DNA of 64,000 bases from Pseudescherichia sp031987975 (GCF_031987975.1 NZ_DALZYX010000013.1:15196-79195), one strand, 5' to 3'; shown: positions 8,545 through 17,505, numbered from the stretch's first letter. A program made the numbers and translations. Notes: generated by a model not told the origin, from the sequence alone.

Positions 8545-9897
8545 TCATAACCGAGAGAAATCATTGAAAAGTGCAAGCCCCATTAACAGCACCAGCAAAA
8601 TTGAGCCAATGCGATAACTAAAGTCTTGAACCCGCTCGGATACCGGCCCGCCTTTTAGCTTCTCTATCGCTAAAAACAGCAGGTGTCCCCCATCTAAAAC
8701 CGGTAGAGGGAACAGGTTGATAATGCCCAGGTTCACGCTGATTAAGGCGAGAAACATCAGGTAGTAGATCAACCCAAACTCCGCTGACATCCCAGCCCCC
8801 TGGGCGATCGAAATCGGCCCGCTGAGGTTGTTCAGCTTGACGTCGCCGGTTATCAATTTACCCAGCATACTGACCGTGAGCTTCATCAGCTGCCAGGTTT
8901 TACCCGTGGCTTCGACAACGGCATCAAACGGCCCATACTGGCGTACTGTCTTATACTCGTCCGGCAGCGGGATAACTTTTGGCACTACGCCCGCAAACCC
9001 TTCATCCTTGCTGCTACCCGGTTTTGTATCTGGTATCAGCGTTAAAGACAAGGGAGTTCCCTGCCTTTCTATCTCCAGCGCTAACGGCGTACCCGGATTA
9101 TCGCGAACCAGGGTAACAAACGTCATCCACTGTGTGATTTCCTGCCCATCGACTTTAACGATCCTGTCGCCAGCTTGCAAACCCGCTTTACTTGCCGCCG
9201 ACCCGGACTGCACTTCAGCCAGCACCGATTCAATCTGTGCGCCGCGCGGCTGGATGCCCAGCGACGCCACCGGATCCTGCTTGTCCGGTTCAAAAGCCCA
9301 GTCGCGTAGATCCAGCGTCTTCTGCTGGCGGCTGTCGCTGCCAAAAGGGGCTACGCTGAGAGTGGTCTGCTCATCGCCAATTTTATCAACCAACTGCAGA
9401 CGCACGGCATCCCAGTCTGGCGTTTCGATACCGTCAACGGCTTTAAGTTCCATCCCTGGGGCAATTTGTGCGCTTGCCGCAATGGAGTTGGGCGTAATTT
9501 CACCAACAACCGGACGAACGCCAGGGACACCGATGATGAACACCAGCCAGTAGGCGAAGATAGCAAAGAGGAAGTTAGCCACGGGACCTGCGGCGATAAC
9601 CGCGGCGCGCTGACCGATGGTTTTATTATTAAACGCGGTGTGGCGCAGTTCGGGGATCACCGGCTCAACGCGTTCGTCGAGCATTTTGACATAGCCGCCA
9701 AGCGGGATAAGGGCGATGACAAACTCGGTGCCCTGCTTGTCGGTGCGACGCCAGAGCGCTTTACCAAAACCGATGGAAAAGCGCTCAACCCGGACGCCGC
9801 AGCGGCGAGCAACCCAGAAATGGCCAAATTCGTGCACGGTGATCAGCACGCCTAGCGCAACAATAAACGCTGCCAGATTCCAGAGAATGCTCAGCAT
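8545..9897 (-). CDS. rseP: Site-2 intramembrane metalloprotease RseP
   Basis: Inner-membrane zinc protease that performs the second cut of the anti-sigma factor RseA and so activates sigma-E. The 450-residue product has the E. coli length. The zinc motif HEFGH is at residues 22-26, the second metal motif is near residue 400 (LPVLDGGH), and two PDZ domains lie between about 125 and 310. Hydrophobic segments at both ends fit four membrane spans. It is placed between cdsA and bamA, so the protease sits beside genes of the stress response it controls. Confidence 0.98.
   Translation of the reverse strand: MLSILWNLAAFIVALGVLITVHEFGHFWVARRCGVRVERFSIGFGKALWRRTDKQGTEFVIALIPLGGYVKMLDERVEPVIPELRHTAFNNKTIGQRAAVIAAGPVANFLFAIFAYWLVFIIGVPGVRPVVGEITPNSIAASAQIAPGMELKAVDGIETPDWDAVRLQLVDKIGDEQTTLSVAPFGSDSRQQKTLDLRDWAFEPDKQDPVASLGIQPRGAQIESVLAEVQSGSAASKAGLQAGDRIVKVDGQEITQWMTFVTLVRDNPGTPLALEIERQGTPLSLTLIPDTKPGSSKDEGFAGVVPKVIPLPDEYKTVRQYGPFDAVVEATGKTWQLMKLTVSMLGKLITGDVKLNNLSGPISIAQGAGMSAEFGLIYYLMFLALISVNLGIINLFPLPVLDGGHLLFLAIEKLKGGPVSERVQDFSYRIGSILLVLLMGLALFNDFSRL
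9424..9451 (-). promoter_or_regulatory. Candidate internal sigma-E promoter within rseP
   Basis: On the minus strand GGAACTT (9445-9451) is followed after 16 bases by TCGAA (9424-9428). This is the sigma-E -35 core and a reasonable -10, with the same spacing as the degP promoter in this window. It would drive the 3' half of rseP, bamA and skp. It lies inside a conserved coding stretch (MELKAVDGIE), so the match may be due to protein conservation. Confidence 0.35.
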
Positions 9898-9908
9898 AAA
9901 CCCATCCG

Positions 9909-10766
9909 TTAAATCGTCCCAAAGACCAGCAGCAGCAGGCAGGCAAACACCGGTACCGCCGCCGTCAGGCTGTCGATGCGATCGAGAATACCGCCGTGGC
10001 CTGGAATAAGGTGTCCGCTATCTTTGATACCGGCTTCACGTTTAAACATACTCTCGGTCAGGTCGCCCAGCACCGAGGCCAGCGCCGCTACCACGGAGCA
10101 GATCAGCAGCGTGGAGAGCGTCACCTCCAGGTTGGCCCAGACGCCGTAGCCCCAGGAGATCACCGCTGCGGTAAACAGGCCGCCGATAAAGCCCTGCCAG
10201 GTTTTGCCCGGCGATACCTTCGGAGCCAGCTTGTGCTTGCCAAACAGCTTGCCAAACATGTACGCGCCGGAGTCCGCGCCCCAGACGAGGATCATGACGT
10301 AGAGCAGCCACAGCGCGCCGCTGTAGTGGTTATCATCATAGTGCCAGGCGCGCAGCGCCAGCATGCCCCAGAAAAAGGGTACGATAGTCAGAATGCCAAA
10401 CAGCAGGCGCAACGCCTTTGAGTGACGCCACAGCGCCGCCGAGGCGGGATAGAACAGCACCAGCAGCAGCGCGGCAATCCACCAGCCCAGCGAGGCCCAC
10501 AGCGAGCCCTCAACCAGCGGTTGATGAACGTTGTGGTGATACTCCGGGATCGTAAAGAGCATGACCGCCAGCAGCAGGCCGCAGAGTACGGCCAGCCACA
10601 CCCGCTGCGTGCGTGAAGTAAAGCCGCTAAGCTGGCCCCACTCCCAGGCGGCCAGCATACAGACCGCGAGCGTGACCAGAGCAAACCCCACCGGGGGAAG
10701 TAAAAATAGCGCCGCAATGACGACGGGTATTAATACAAAAGCAGAAATCAGGCGATACTTCAGCAA
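9909..10766 (-). CDS. cdsA: Phosphatidate cytidylyltransferase (CDP-diglyceride synthase)
   Basis: Makes CDP-diacylglycerol from phosphatidate and CTP, the branch point for all membrane phospholipids. It is a 285-residue, strongly hydrophobic, multi-spanning inner-membrane protein. The CdsA family signature is visible near the C terminus: FKREAGIKDSG followed by GHGGILDRIDS, with the conserved aspartates and KR pair. It is spaced 12 bases from uppS upstream and 11 bases from rseP downstream, so it is most likely part of one operon. Confidence 0.98.
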   Translation of the reverse strand: MLKYRLISAFVLIPVVIAALFLLPPVGFALVTLAVCMLAAWEWGQLSGFTSRTQRVWLAVLCGLLLAVMLFTIPEYHHNVHQPLVEGSLWASLGWWIAALLLVLFYPASAALWRHSKALRLLFGILTIVPFFWGMLALRAWHYDDNHYSGALWLLYVMILVWGADSGAYMFGKLFGKHKLAPKVSPGKTWQGFIGGLFTAAVISWGYGVWANLEVTLSTLLICSVVAALASVLGDLTESMFKREAGIKDSGHLIPGHGGILDRIDSLTAAVPVFACLLLLVFGTI

Positions 10767-10778
10767 AAGCTACCCCCA

Positions 10779-11537
10779 TCAGGCTTTGTCGCCACCAGGC
10801 TCGGTGCCGCCGAAACGACGCTCTCGATTGGCAAAGGCATGCAGCGCACCTTCAAAGTCTTGTTCATCGAAATCAGGCCAAAGAACATCCGTGAAGTAAA
10901 GTTCAGCATAGGCAATTTGCCACAGCAAAAAGTTACTGATGCGGTGCTCCCCCCCTGTCCTTATCACTAAATCCACTGGAGCCAGTTCATGCATGCAGAT
11001 TTGCTTACTTAGCGCATCTTCATCAATTTGGTCCGGGCGTAACAGCCCTTCTTGTACCTGTACCGCTAACTGCTGTACTCCCTGAATAATATCCCAACGT
11101 CCGCCATAATTCGCGGCGATATTTAGCGTCAGCCCGCTATTTTGCGCGGTTAACGCCTCCGCTTTGCGAATGCGCTCCTGCAGACGTGAGTTAAAACGGC
11201 TGGTGTCACCGATGACGCGCAGGCGCACATTGTGACGGTGCAGGCTTTTAACTTCGCTATCCAGCGCCCACACAAACAGCTCCATCAGCGCAGTGACCTC
11301 CTGCGCCGGACGGTTCCAGTTTTCGCTACTAAAAGCATACAGCGTTAGCGCATCAATGCCGTTGTTCGCAGCAAAGGAGACTGCGCGGCGGACGGACTTC
11401 GCTCCGGCTTTATGTCCAAAGGCTCGTATCTTCCCTTGTCTTTTTGCCCAGCGACCATTGCCATCCATAATTATCGCCACATGGCGGCAGCCATGCGCTG
11501 GCAAATTCTCGCTTAAAGGAAGGTTCATTGACAACAT
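10779..11537 (-). CDS. uppS: Undecaprenyl diphosphate synthase
   Basis: Cis-prenyltransferase that extends farnesyl diphosphate to C55 undecaprenyl diphosphate, the lipid carrier for peptidoglycan and O-antigen (also called ispU). The product is 252 residues against 253 in E. coli. The catalytic aspartate is D25 in IIMDGNGRWAK. The conserved blocks LTLYAFSSENWNRP and VDLVIRTGGEHRISNFLLWQ are present. It follows dxr after a 186-base spacer that contains a terminator-like hairpin, so it may have its own promoter there. Confidence 0.98.
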   Translation of the reverse strand: MLSMNLPLSENLPAHGCRHVAIIMDGNGRWAKRQGKIRAFGHKAGAKSVRRAVSFAANNGIDALTLYAFSSENWNRPAQEVTALMELFVWALDSEVKSLHRHNVRLRVIGDTSRFNSRLQERIRKAEALTAQNSGLTLNIAANYGGRWDIIQGVQQLAVQVQEGLLRPDQIDEDALSKQICMHELAPVDLVIRTGGEHRISNFLLWQIAYAELYFTDVLWPDFDEQDFEGALHAFANRERRFGGTEPGGDKA

Positions 11538-11598
11538 AACGCGTTTTAAGTCCCTGAAAAGGATTTAGCGGTACTCAGAAATACTGAAGCCTTTACGT

Positions 11599-11624
11599 AA
11601 AAAAGCCGTGTCAAACCACGGCTT
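11599..11624 (-). terminator. Rho-independent terminator after dxr
   Basis: On the minus strand a 9-base stem (TAAGCCGTG with CACGGCTTa, partial ends) closes a 6-base loop and is followed by a run of T. It lies between dxr and uppS and should end or attenuate transcription from dxr. Confidence 0.7.
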
Positions 11625-11723
11625 ACCTGAGCGCTCCGGCCCTGAGACCAGCGATCGGGTGGCGCAGACTATATCACTGAAGCCGAACGCTAACAAATAT
11701 CACGGCCATTCACGGCTGCAATA

Positions 11724-12923
11724 TCACCGGCTTGCGAGATGGCTCACCTGTTTCTGTGCCGTCTCACGGGCCAGCGCATCCACAGCCAGCACATCATCGA
11801 TGCTCTGCGGTTCGCGCAGATCCATACGTTCTAGTACGGATAGATTAAGGGCAGCGATATCGATAAAGCGAATACGCGAATCCAGGAATGCGGCCACCGT
11901 CACCTCATTTGCGGCATTCAGCGCCGTTGTCGCCGCCTGTCCCTGTTCAAACGCCTCCATGGCCAGCTTCAGGCAGGGATAGCGCTCATAATCCGGGGCG
12001 GCAAAGCTCAACGTGCCGAGCTGGCAAAAATCAAGGGCCTTCACCCCGGAGTTAACGCGATCCGGCCAGGCCATCGTGTGGGCGATAGGCGTACGCATAT
12101 CCGGCTCACCCAGCTGTGCTAACACGCTGCCATCCTGGTAGCGGACCATAGAGTGGATCACCGACTGGGGGTGGATCAGCACTTCCATCTGGCGGGCAGA
12201 GGCGTTAAACAGCCAGCGCGCTTCAATATATTCCAGACCTTTGTTCATCATGGTGGCAGAATCAACGGAGATTTTACGTCCCATTGACCAGTTCGGATGG
12301 CGGCAGGCCTGATCCGGCGTCATTGCAGCCAGTTCAGCCAGCGGCGTCTCGCGAAAGGGACCACCAGACCCGGTAAGCAGAATGGATGCTACGCCATTTT
12401 GCTCGAGATCAGCGTACCCCAGGTTGCGCTGGAAGGGTTGCGGTAAACTCTGAAAAATGGCGTTATGCTCGCTATCCACCGGCAGAAGCTGCGCTCCGCT
12501 CTCTTTAACCGCCTCCATAAACAGGCGGCCGCAGGTGACCAGCGACTCCTTATTGGCCAGCAGTACCCTTTTACCGGCGCGGATCGCTGCCAGCGTCGGC
12601 AGCAGGCCCGCCGCCCCTACGATAGCGGCCATCACCTGATCGACTTCGTCCAGCGCGGCCATGTCACAGGCCGCCTGTTGGCCGCTCAACACCTCGGTAC
12701 GGCTGCCGTGCTGGGTCAATATCGCGTCGAGTTCGCGGGCGCAGGCGGCGTCGTCCATCACCGCATAGCGCGGCGTGAACTCCAGGCACTGCTCCGCCAT
12801 GCGGGCCACGTTTTTACCGGCAACCAGCGCCGTGACGGCAAAGCGATGGGGATTGTGGCGAACCACATCGAGGGTACTGCAACCGATAGAGCCGGTTGAG
12901 CCAAGGAGGGTGAGCTGCTTCAT
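11724..12923 (-). CDS. dxr: 1-deoxy-D-xylulose-5-phosphate reductoisomerase
   Basis: Second enzyme of the MEP isoprenoid pathway. It converts DXP to 2-C-methylerythritol 4-phosphate with NADPH and is the target of fosmidomycin. The start is placed at ATG 12921-12923 (MKQLTLLGSTGSIGCSTLDV), giving 399 residues like E. coli. A 15-codon longer frame exists but has no family support. The NADPH loop GSTGSIG is at residues 8-14, ANKESLV at about 124 and the metal and substrate motif PVDSEHNAIFQ at about 148. Its product feeds UppS, encoded next. Confidence 0.98.
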   Translation of the reverse strand: MKQLTLLGSTGSIGCSTLDVVRHNPHRFAVTALVAGKNVARMAEQCLEFTPRYAVMDDAACARELDAILTQHGSRTEVLSGQQAACDMAALDEVDQVMAAIVGAAGLLPTLAAIRAGKRVLLANKESLVTCGRLFMEAVKESGAQLLPVDSEHNAIFQSLPQPFQRNLGYADLEQNGVASILLTGSGGPFRETPLAELAAMTPDQACRHPNWSMGRKISVDSATMMNKGLEYIEARWLFNASARQMEVLIHPQSVIHSMVRYQDGSVLAQLGEPDMRTPIAHTMAWPDRVNSGVKALDFCQLGTLSFAAPDYERYPCLKLAMEAFEQGQAATTALNAANEVTVAAFLDSRIRFIDIAALNLSVLERMDLREPQSIDDVLAVDALARETAQKQVSHLASR

Positions 12924-12965
12924 GAGAGAGAGGTGTCCAAAAGTGACTGGTGAAGAGCAACATAG

Positions 12966-13015
12966 CAAAACGCCGCCAGCAGAAACCCGGTGGGGCTTCT
13001 CTGAACGGCGTTTTG
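12966..13015 (-). terminator. Hairpin between frr and dxr
   Basis: CAAAACGCCG (12966-12975) and CGGCGTTTTG (13006-13015) are a perfect 10-base inverted repeat. A second, imperfect stem sits inside (AGAAaCCC with GGGGCTTCT). Read leftwards it lies just after the frr stop, and the arm ends in TTTTG, so it is a probable terminator for frr. Confidence 0.6.
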
Positions 13016-13034
13016 TTTAATCACGTGCGCGGGA

Positions 13035-13592
13035 TCAGAACTGCATCAGTTCCGCTTCTTTTTCCGCCAGAGCCGCATCGACTTTCTTGATGGCGGCGTC
13101 GGTCAGCTTCTGCACGTCATCCTGGGAACGACGATCTTCATCTTCGCTGATCGCTTTGTCTTTCAGCAGCGTTTTCACCTTGTCGTTAGCATCACGGCGA
13201 ACGTTACGTACCGCCACGCGTGCGCCTTCGGCTTCGCCACGCACCACTTTGATCAGGTCTTTACGACGCTCTTCAGTCAGCGGCGGCAGCGGAACACGGA
13301 TGTCGGTACCGGCAGAGCTTGGGTTCAGACCGAGGTCGGACGCCATGATTGCCTTCTCAACCGCCGGGCTGAGAGAGCGATCGAACACGTTGATTTTCAG
13401 CGTGCGGGAGTCTTCAACGGTGACGTTAGCCAGCTGGCGCAGCGGTGTCGGAGTACCGTAGTACTCAACAACGATGCCGTCCAGCAGGCTTGGGGAAGCG
13501 CGGCCGGTGCGCACTTTGCTGATTTGGGTTTTGAATGCTTCAACGCACTTTTCCATGCGGACTTCGGCATCTTTTCTGATATCGTTAATCAC
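13035..13592 (-). CDS. frr: Ribosome recycling factor
   Basis: Splits post-termination ribosomes together with EF-G. The 185-residue product has the E. coli length and the two-domain tRNA-like shape expected from its sequence: a long-helix domain (residues 1-30 and 105-185) and a beta domain between. The block VRTGRASPSLLDGIVVEYYG and the C-terminal EKEAELMQF are typical. A 163-base spacer separates it from pyrH. It contains a weak 6-base hairpin at about 13677-13696 without a T run. Confidence 0.98.
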   Translation of the reverse strand: MINDIRKDAEVRMEKCVEAFKTQISKVRTGRASPSLLDGIVVEYYGTPTPLRQLANVTVEDSRTLKINVFDRSLSPAVEKAIMASDLGLNPSSAGTDIRVPLPPLTEERRKDLIKVVRGEAEGARVAVRNVRRDANDKVKTLLKDKAISEDEDRRSQDDVQKLTDAAIKKVDAALAEKEAELMQF

Positions 13593-13755
13593 GTTACGAA
13601 TCCTTGAAAACTTGTCTCAGGCAGACCATACGCCAGCACGCCGTAAAGGAGTGCTAAGTATAGCCCCGTTTAATCTCTGACACCGTAAAAGGTGTCTGAT
13701 AAGAACCGCTTTACTGTTAAGGCGGAATCTTACCTCTATTTGTTGACGACGGAAA

Positions 13756-14481
13756 TTACTCCGTGATCAAAGTGCCCTCTTTTTCACCCATTACCACACG
13801 GCGCAGCGCGCCAGGCTTGTTCATGTTGAACACACGAATCGGCAGTTTGTGGTCACGGGCGAGGGTAAAGGCCGCCAGATCCATCACCTTCAGCTCTTTA
13901 TCCAGTACTTCGCTGTAGCTCAGCTGATCGTACATGGTCGCAGCCGGATCTTTTGCCGGATCGGCAGTAAACACGCCATCGACCTTGGTCGCCTTCAGCA
14001 CCACGTCCGCTTCAATCTCGATCCCGCGCAGGCAGGCTGCGGAGTCGGTGGTAAAGAACGGGTTACCGGTACCGGCGGAGAGGATCACCACCCGGTTGTT
14101 ACGCAGCAGGCTAATGGCCTCAGCCCAGCTGTAGTTATCACATACGCCATTCAGCGGAATAGCGGACATCAGGCGGGCGTTCACATAGGCGCGGTGGAGC
14201 GCATCACGCATTGCCAGGCCGTTCATGACCGTTGCCAGCATACCCATGTGGTCGCCCACTACGCGGTTCATCCCCGCTTTCGCCAGACCCGCGCCACGGA
14301 AAAGGTTACCACCACCAATGACGACGCCTACCTGAATGCCCAACTCTACCAGCTCTTTGATCTCCTGAGCCATACGGTCGAGGATGCTTGCGTCGATACC
14401 GAAGCCTTCGGTGCCCTGTAACGCTTCGCCGCTGAGCTTAAGCAGGATGCGTTTATAGACGGGTTTTGCATTGGTAGCCAT
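13756..14481 (-). CDS. pyrH: Uridylate kinase
   Basis: Bacterial UMP kinase of the amino-acid-kinase fold. It is hexameric, regulated by GTP and UTP, and makes UDP for nucleotide and cell-wall precursor synthesis. The product is 241 residues as in E. coli. The N-terminal KRILLKLSGEAL and GVVIGGGNLFRG phosphate-binding blocks and GTGNPFFTTDSAA in the middle are present. It lies after tsf and is separated from it by a strong terminator, so it is likely transcribed from its own promoter near 14500-14560. Confidence 0.98.
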   Translation of the reverse strand: MATNAKPVYKRILLKLSGEALQGTEGFGIDASILDRMAQEIKELVELGIQVGVVIGGGNLFRGAGLAKAGMNRVVGDHMGMLATVMNGLAMRDALHRAYVNARLMSAIPLNGVCDNYSWAEAISLLRNNRVVILSAGTGNPFFTTDSAACLRGIEIEADVVLKATKVDGVFTADPAKDPAATMYDQLSYSEVLDKELKVMDLAAFTLARDHKLPIRVFNMNKPGALRRVVMGEKEGTLITE

Positions 14482-14562
14482 GATTCTTTCCTGAGACGTT
14501 CAACGATTGAGAGGGGTTAATTCCGGGTACAACTTATGTAGTATACAGCTTACGCTGGATAC

Positions 14563-14593
14563 AAAAAGAAGCCGCCCTCAGGCGGCTTCTTTC
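14563..14593 (-). terminator. Terminator of the rpsB-tsf operon
   Basis: An 11-base perfect stem (AAGAAGCCGCC at 14566-14576 with GGCGGCTTCTT at 14581-14591) has a 4-base loop and a T run on the minus strand. It starts 8 bases after the tsf stop codon. Confidence 0.9.
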
Positions 14594-14600
14594 AGACCAC

Positions 14601-15452
14601 TTAAGACTGCTTGGACATCGCAGCAACTTCTGCTGCAAAGTCAGTCTCAACTTTCTCGATGCCTTCACCCACTTCGAAACGGATGAAGTTAGTTACGTCA
14701 GCGTTGTGCTCTTTCAGCAGCTGAGCAACGGTTTTGCTCGGGTCCATAACGAACGGCTGGCCGGTCAGAGAGACTTCGCCGGTGAATTTCTTCATGCGGC
14801 CTTCAACCATCTTCTCTGCGATCTCTTTCGGCTTACCGGACTGCATGGCGATGTCCAGCTGAACCTGGTACTCTTTCTCTACCACTTCAGCAGACACGTC
14901 TTCCGGCTTAACGAACTCAGGCTTGCTTGCAGCAACGTGCATTGCCAGCTGTTTTACCAGCTCTTCGTCAGCGCCGGTCGCAGCGATCAGAACGCCGATG
15001 CGCGCGCCGTGCAGGTAGGAGCCCAGCACGTCGCCTTCGAGGGTAGCAACGCGGCGAATGTTGATGTTCTCACCAATTTTCGCAACCAGCGCTACGCGCT
15101 CTTCTTCGAACTGTGCTTTCAGCACTTCAACATCGGTAACTTTGCCAGCAGTTGCGGCATCCAGAACCTTGTTAGCGAACGCCTGGAAACCAGCGTCTTT
15201 AGCAACGAAGTCAGTCTGGCAGTTAACTTCCAGAATCACGCCGTAGTTGCCATCGATCTTGGTGATGATCACGCCGTCAGCAGCCACGTTGCCTGCTTTT
15301 TTCGCCGCTTTGATCGCGCCAGACTTACGCATGTTCTCGATTGCCAGCTCGATGTCGCCGTTCGCTTCGGTCAGCGCTTTTTTGCAATCCATCATGCCAG
15401 CGCCAGTACGCTCGCGCAGCTCTTTTACCAGGGATGCGGTAATTTCAGCCAT
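14601..15452 (-). CDS. tsf: Translation elongation factor Ts
   Basis: Nucleotide exchange factor that regenerates EF-Tu-GTP. The product is 283 residues, the E. coli length. The N-terminal UBA-like domain carries LRERTGAGMMDCKKAL, and the core motif NCQTDFVAKDAGF near residue 80 contains the TDFV contact with EF-Tu. It follows rpsB in the classic rpsB-tsf operon. A hairpin in the spacer probably sets the ratio of the two products. Confidence 0.98.
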   Translation of the reverse strand: MAEITASLVKELRERTGAGMMDCKKALTEANGDIELAIENMRKSGAIKAAKKAGNVAADGVIITKIDGNYGVILEVNCQTDFVAKDAGFQAFANKVLDAATAGKVTDVEVLKAQFEEERVALVAKIGENINIRRVATLEGDVLGSYLHGARIGVLIAATGADEELVKQLAMHVAASKPEFVKPEDVSAEVVEKEYQVQLDIAMQSGKPKEIAEKMVEGRMKKFTGEVSLTGQPFVMDPSKTVAQLLKEHNADVTNFIRFEVGEGIEKVETDFAAEVAAMSKQS

Positions 15453-15510
15453 TCTAAAATCCTCGGAAGATTTGACCTGCCTGGTCGTAAAACCAAACAG
15501 CCTTAAAAGT

Positions 15511-15540
15511 GAAAAAGGGGGCCATAAACAGGCCCCCTAA
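15511..15540 (-). terminator. Attenuator-like hairpin in the rpsB-tsf spacer
   Basis: AGGGGGCC (15516-15523) pairs perfectly with GGCCCCCT (15531-15538) around a 7-base loop and is followed on the minus strand by five T. It lies between the cotranscribed rpsB and tsf genes. Partial termination at this spacer is known in E. coli, so attenuation rather than complete stop is expected. Confidence 0.75.
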
Positions 15541-15589
15541 CCAAACTCGGTACTACCTGCTCAATAAGGGGCTCAGAGAGCGTGCCTTA

Positions 15590-16315
15590 TTATTCAGCTT
15601 CTACGAAGCTCTCTTCCGCCTGGGAAGCCAGATCCTGAGAACGGCCTTCACGAACGGTAGCAGCAACAGCGCTCAGGTACAGGCTAACTGCACGGATTGC
15701 GTCGTCGTTACCCGGGATAACGAAGTCAACGCCGTCCGGATCGGAGTTGGTATCAACGATAGCAAATACCGGGATACCCAGGTTGTTTGCTTCTTTGATT
15801 GCGATGTGCTCGTGGTCAGCGTCGATAACAAACAGTGCGTCCGGCAGGCCGCCCATGTCTTTGATACCGCCCAGGCTGTTTTCCAGCTTCTCCAGCTCAC
15901 GGGTGCGCATCAGCGCTTCTTTCTTGGTCAGCTTGTCGAAGGTACCGTCCTGAGACTGAGTTTCCAGGTCTTTCAGACGTTTGATAGACTGACGAACGGT
16001 TTTCCAGTTAGTCAGCATACCGCCCAGCCAGCGATGGTTCACGAAGAACTGATCGCAGCTGTTAGCCGCTTCTTTCACCGCTTCGCTCGCAGCGCGCTTA
16101 GTACCAACAAACAGGATCTTACCTTTACGGGAAGAGATCTTGCTCAGCTCAGCCAGAGCTTCGTTGAACATTGGTACAGTTTTCTCAAGGTTGATGATGT
16201 GAACCTTGTTACGTGCACCGAAGATGAACGGCTTCATTTTCGGGTTCCAGTAACGGGTCTGGTGACCGAAGTGAACACCAGCCTTGAGCATGTCGCGCAT
16301 GGAAACAGTTGCCAT
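15590..16315 (-). CDS. rpsB: 30S ribosomal protein S2
   Basis: Small-subunit ribosomal protein S2, assembled late and bridged by S1. The start is placed at ATG 16313-16315 (MATVSMRDMLKAGVHFGHQT), giving 241 residues as in E. coli. A 62-codon upstream extension of the frame (to 16501) runs into the leader and promoter and is not coding. The motifs FGARNKVHIINLEKT and GTKRAASEAV are typical. The 5' leader of about 150 bases is the place where S2 is known to repress its own operon in E. coli. Confidence 0.98.
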   Translation of the reverse strand: MATVSMRDMLKAGVHFGHQTRYWNPKMKPFIFGARNKVHIINLEKTVPMFNEALAELSKISSRKGKILFVGTKRAASEAVKEAANSCDQFFVNHRWLGGMLTNWKTVRQSIKRLKDLETQSQDGTFDKLTKKEALMRTRELEKLENSLGGIKDMGGLPDALFVIDADHEHIAIKEANNLGIPVFAIVDTNSDPDGVDFVIPGNDDAIRAVSLYLSAVAATVREGRSQDLASQAEESFVEAE

Positions 16316-16471
16316 GATTAAAACCTCTATATAAAAGTTGGGGTTATGCCTCCACGTATCCCATATCACCGACCCCAAAGGGCACCCCGGAATATGTGCC
16401 GATACGTGTGTGTTATTACACAAAGTGAGATTTGTGGCTCTCGCTCCAGATGGAACGGAAGTCCGGCGCGC

Positions 16472-16501
16472 TTTATACCATAAAAACGGCGCGGACTCCA
16501 A
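16472..16501 (-). promoter_or_regulatory. Probable rpsB promoter; divergent gap 16316-16638
   Basis: On the minus strand an extended -10 TGGTATAAA (TATAAA at 16472-16477) lies 18 bases from TTGGAG (16496-16501). It is followed by a GC-rich discriminator GCGCGCC, as expected for stringently controlled ribosomal promoters. This leaves a leader of about 150 bases before rpsB. The rest of the 323-base gap to map (16502-16638) holds no gene that I can see. Confidence 0.7.
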
Positions 16502-16638
16502 TAGTTGTTAGTGAAGCGTGCTGCCCGCAATTCTCAATTTGGCAGGTTATGTCCCGGACTGGTAACATTGACAGCACTTACACAATTATTGTTGATGACG
16601 TTTATTGTCAATGACATCGACGCTGATGGACAGAATTC

Positions 16639-17433
16639 ATGGCTATCCCAATTAAGACCCCGGAAGATATCGAAAAAATGCGCGTGGCCGGCCGCCTCGC
16701 GGCGGAAGTGCTGGAGATGATCGAAGCGCACATTAAACCGGGCGTAAGCACCGGCGAGCTGGACCGCATCTGCAACGACCACATCGTTAATGAACAGCAC
16801 GCGGTCTCCGCCAGCCTTGGCTATCACGGCTTCCCGAAATCCGTCTGCATCTCCATTAACGAAGTGGTGTGCCACGGTATTCCGGACGACGAGAAACGCC
16901 TGAAAGATGGCGACATCGTCAACATCGACGTGACCGTGATTAAAGATGGCTTCCACGGCGATACCTCAAAAATGTTTATCGTTGGCAAGCCGACCATTCT
17001 GGGCGAGCGCCTCTGCCGTGTGACCCAGGAGAGCCTCTACCTGGCGCTGAAGATGGTGAAGCCGGGCATCCGCCTGCGCACCCTCGGCGCAGCGATCCAG
17101 AAGTTTGTCGAAGCGGAAGGCTTCTCCGTGGTGCGCGAGTACTGCGGGCACGGCATCGGTCGTGGCTTCCACGAAGAGCCGCAGGTGCTGCACTATGATG
17201 CGGACGATGGCGGCGTGGTGCTGCAGGCCGGTATGGCCTTCACCATCGAGCCGATGGTCAACGCGGGCGACTACCGTATCCGCACCATGAAAGATGGCTG
17301 GACGGTAAAAACCAAAGACCGGAGCTTGTCGGCGCAGTATGAGCATACTATTGTGGTGACGGAGAACGGCTGCGAAATTATGACGCTCCGCAAGGATGAC
17401 ACCATCCCGGCGATACTCTCGCACAACGAATGA
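16639..17433 (+). CDS. map: Methionine aminopeptidase type I
   Basis: Removes the initiator methionine from nascent proteins. The product is 264 residues as in E. coli and has the pita-bread fold. All five metal ligands are seen at the expected positions: D97, D108, H171, E204 and E235. The substrate-side H79 is in EVVCHGIP. It is transcribed away from rpsB and is followed by its own terminator. Confidence 0.98.
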   Translation: MAIPIKTPEDIEKMRVAGRLAAEVLEMIEAHIKPGVSTGELDRICNDHIVNEQHAVSASLGYHGFPKSVCISINEVVCHGIPDDEKRLKDGDIVNIDVTVIKDGFHGDTSKMFIVGKPTILGERLCRVTQESLYLALKMVKPGIRLRTLGAAIQKFVEAEGFSVVREYCGHGIGRGFHEEPQVLHYDADDGGVVLQAGMAFTIEPMVNAGDYRIRTMKDGWTVKTKDRSLSAQYEHTIVVTENGCEIMTLRKDDTIPAILSHNE

Positions 17434-17436
17434 TAA

Positions 17437-17463
17437 GAAGCCGGCGATTGCCGGCTTTTTTTA
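17437..17463 (+). terminator. Terminator of map
   Basis: Stem AAGCCGGC with GCCGGCTT, 4-base loop GATT, followed by seven T. It begins a few bases after the map stop codon. Confidence 0.92.
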
Positions 17464-17505
17464 TGGCAATAGCTTTTACTTATAACGGGGGCAGCGTAAC
17501 GCGAT

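Noticed and set aside
16316..16501. 62-codon N-terminal extension of rpsB
   Set aside because: It contains the probable promoter and leader; S2 proteins start at MATVSM.
16568..16596. TTGACA upstream of map as a promoter
   Set aside because: The -35 is perfect, but no acceptable -10 is found at 16-18 bases, so I did not list it as a feature.
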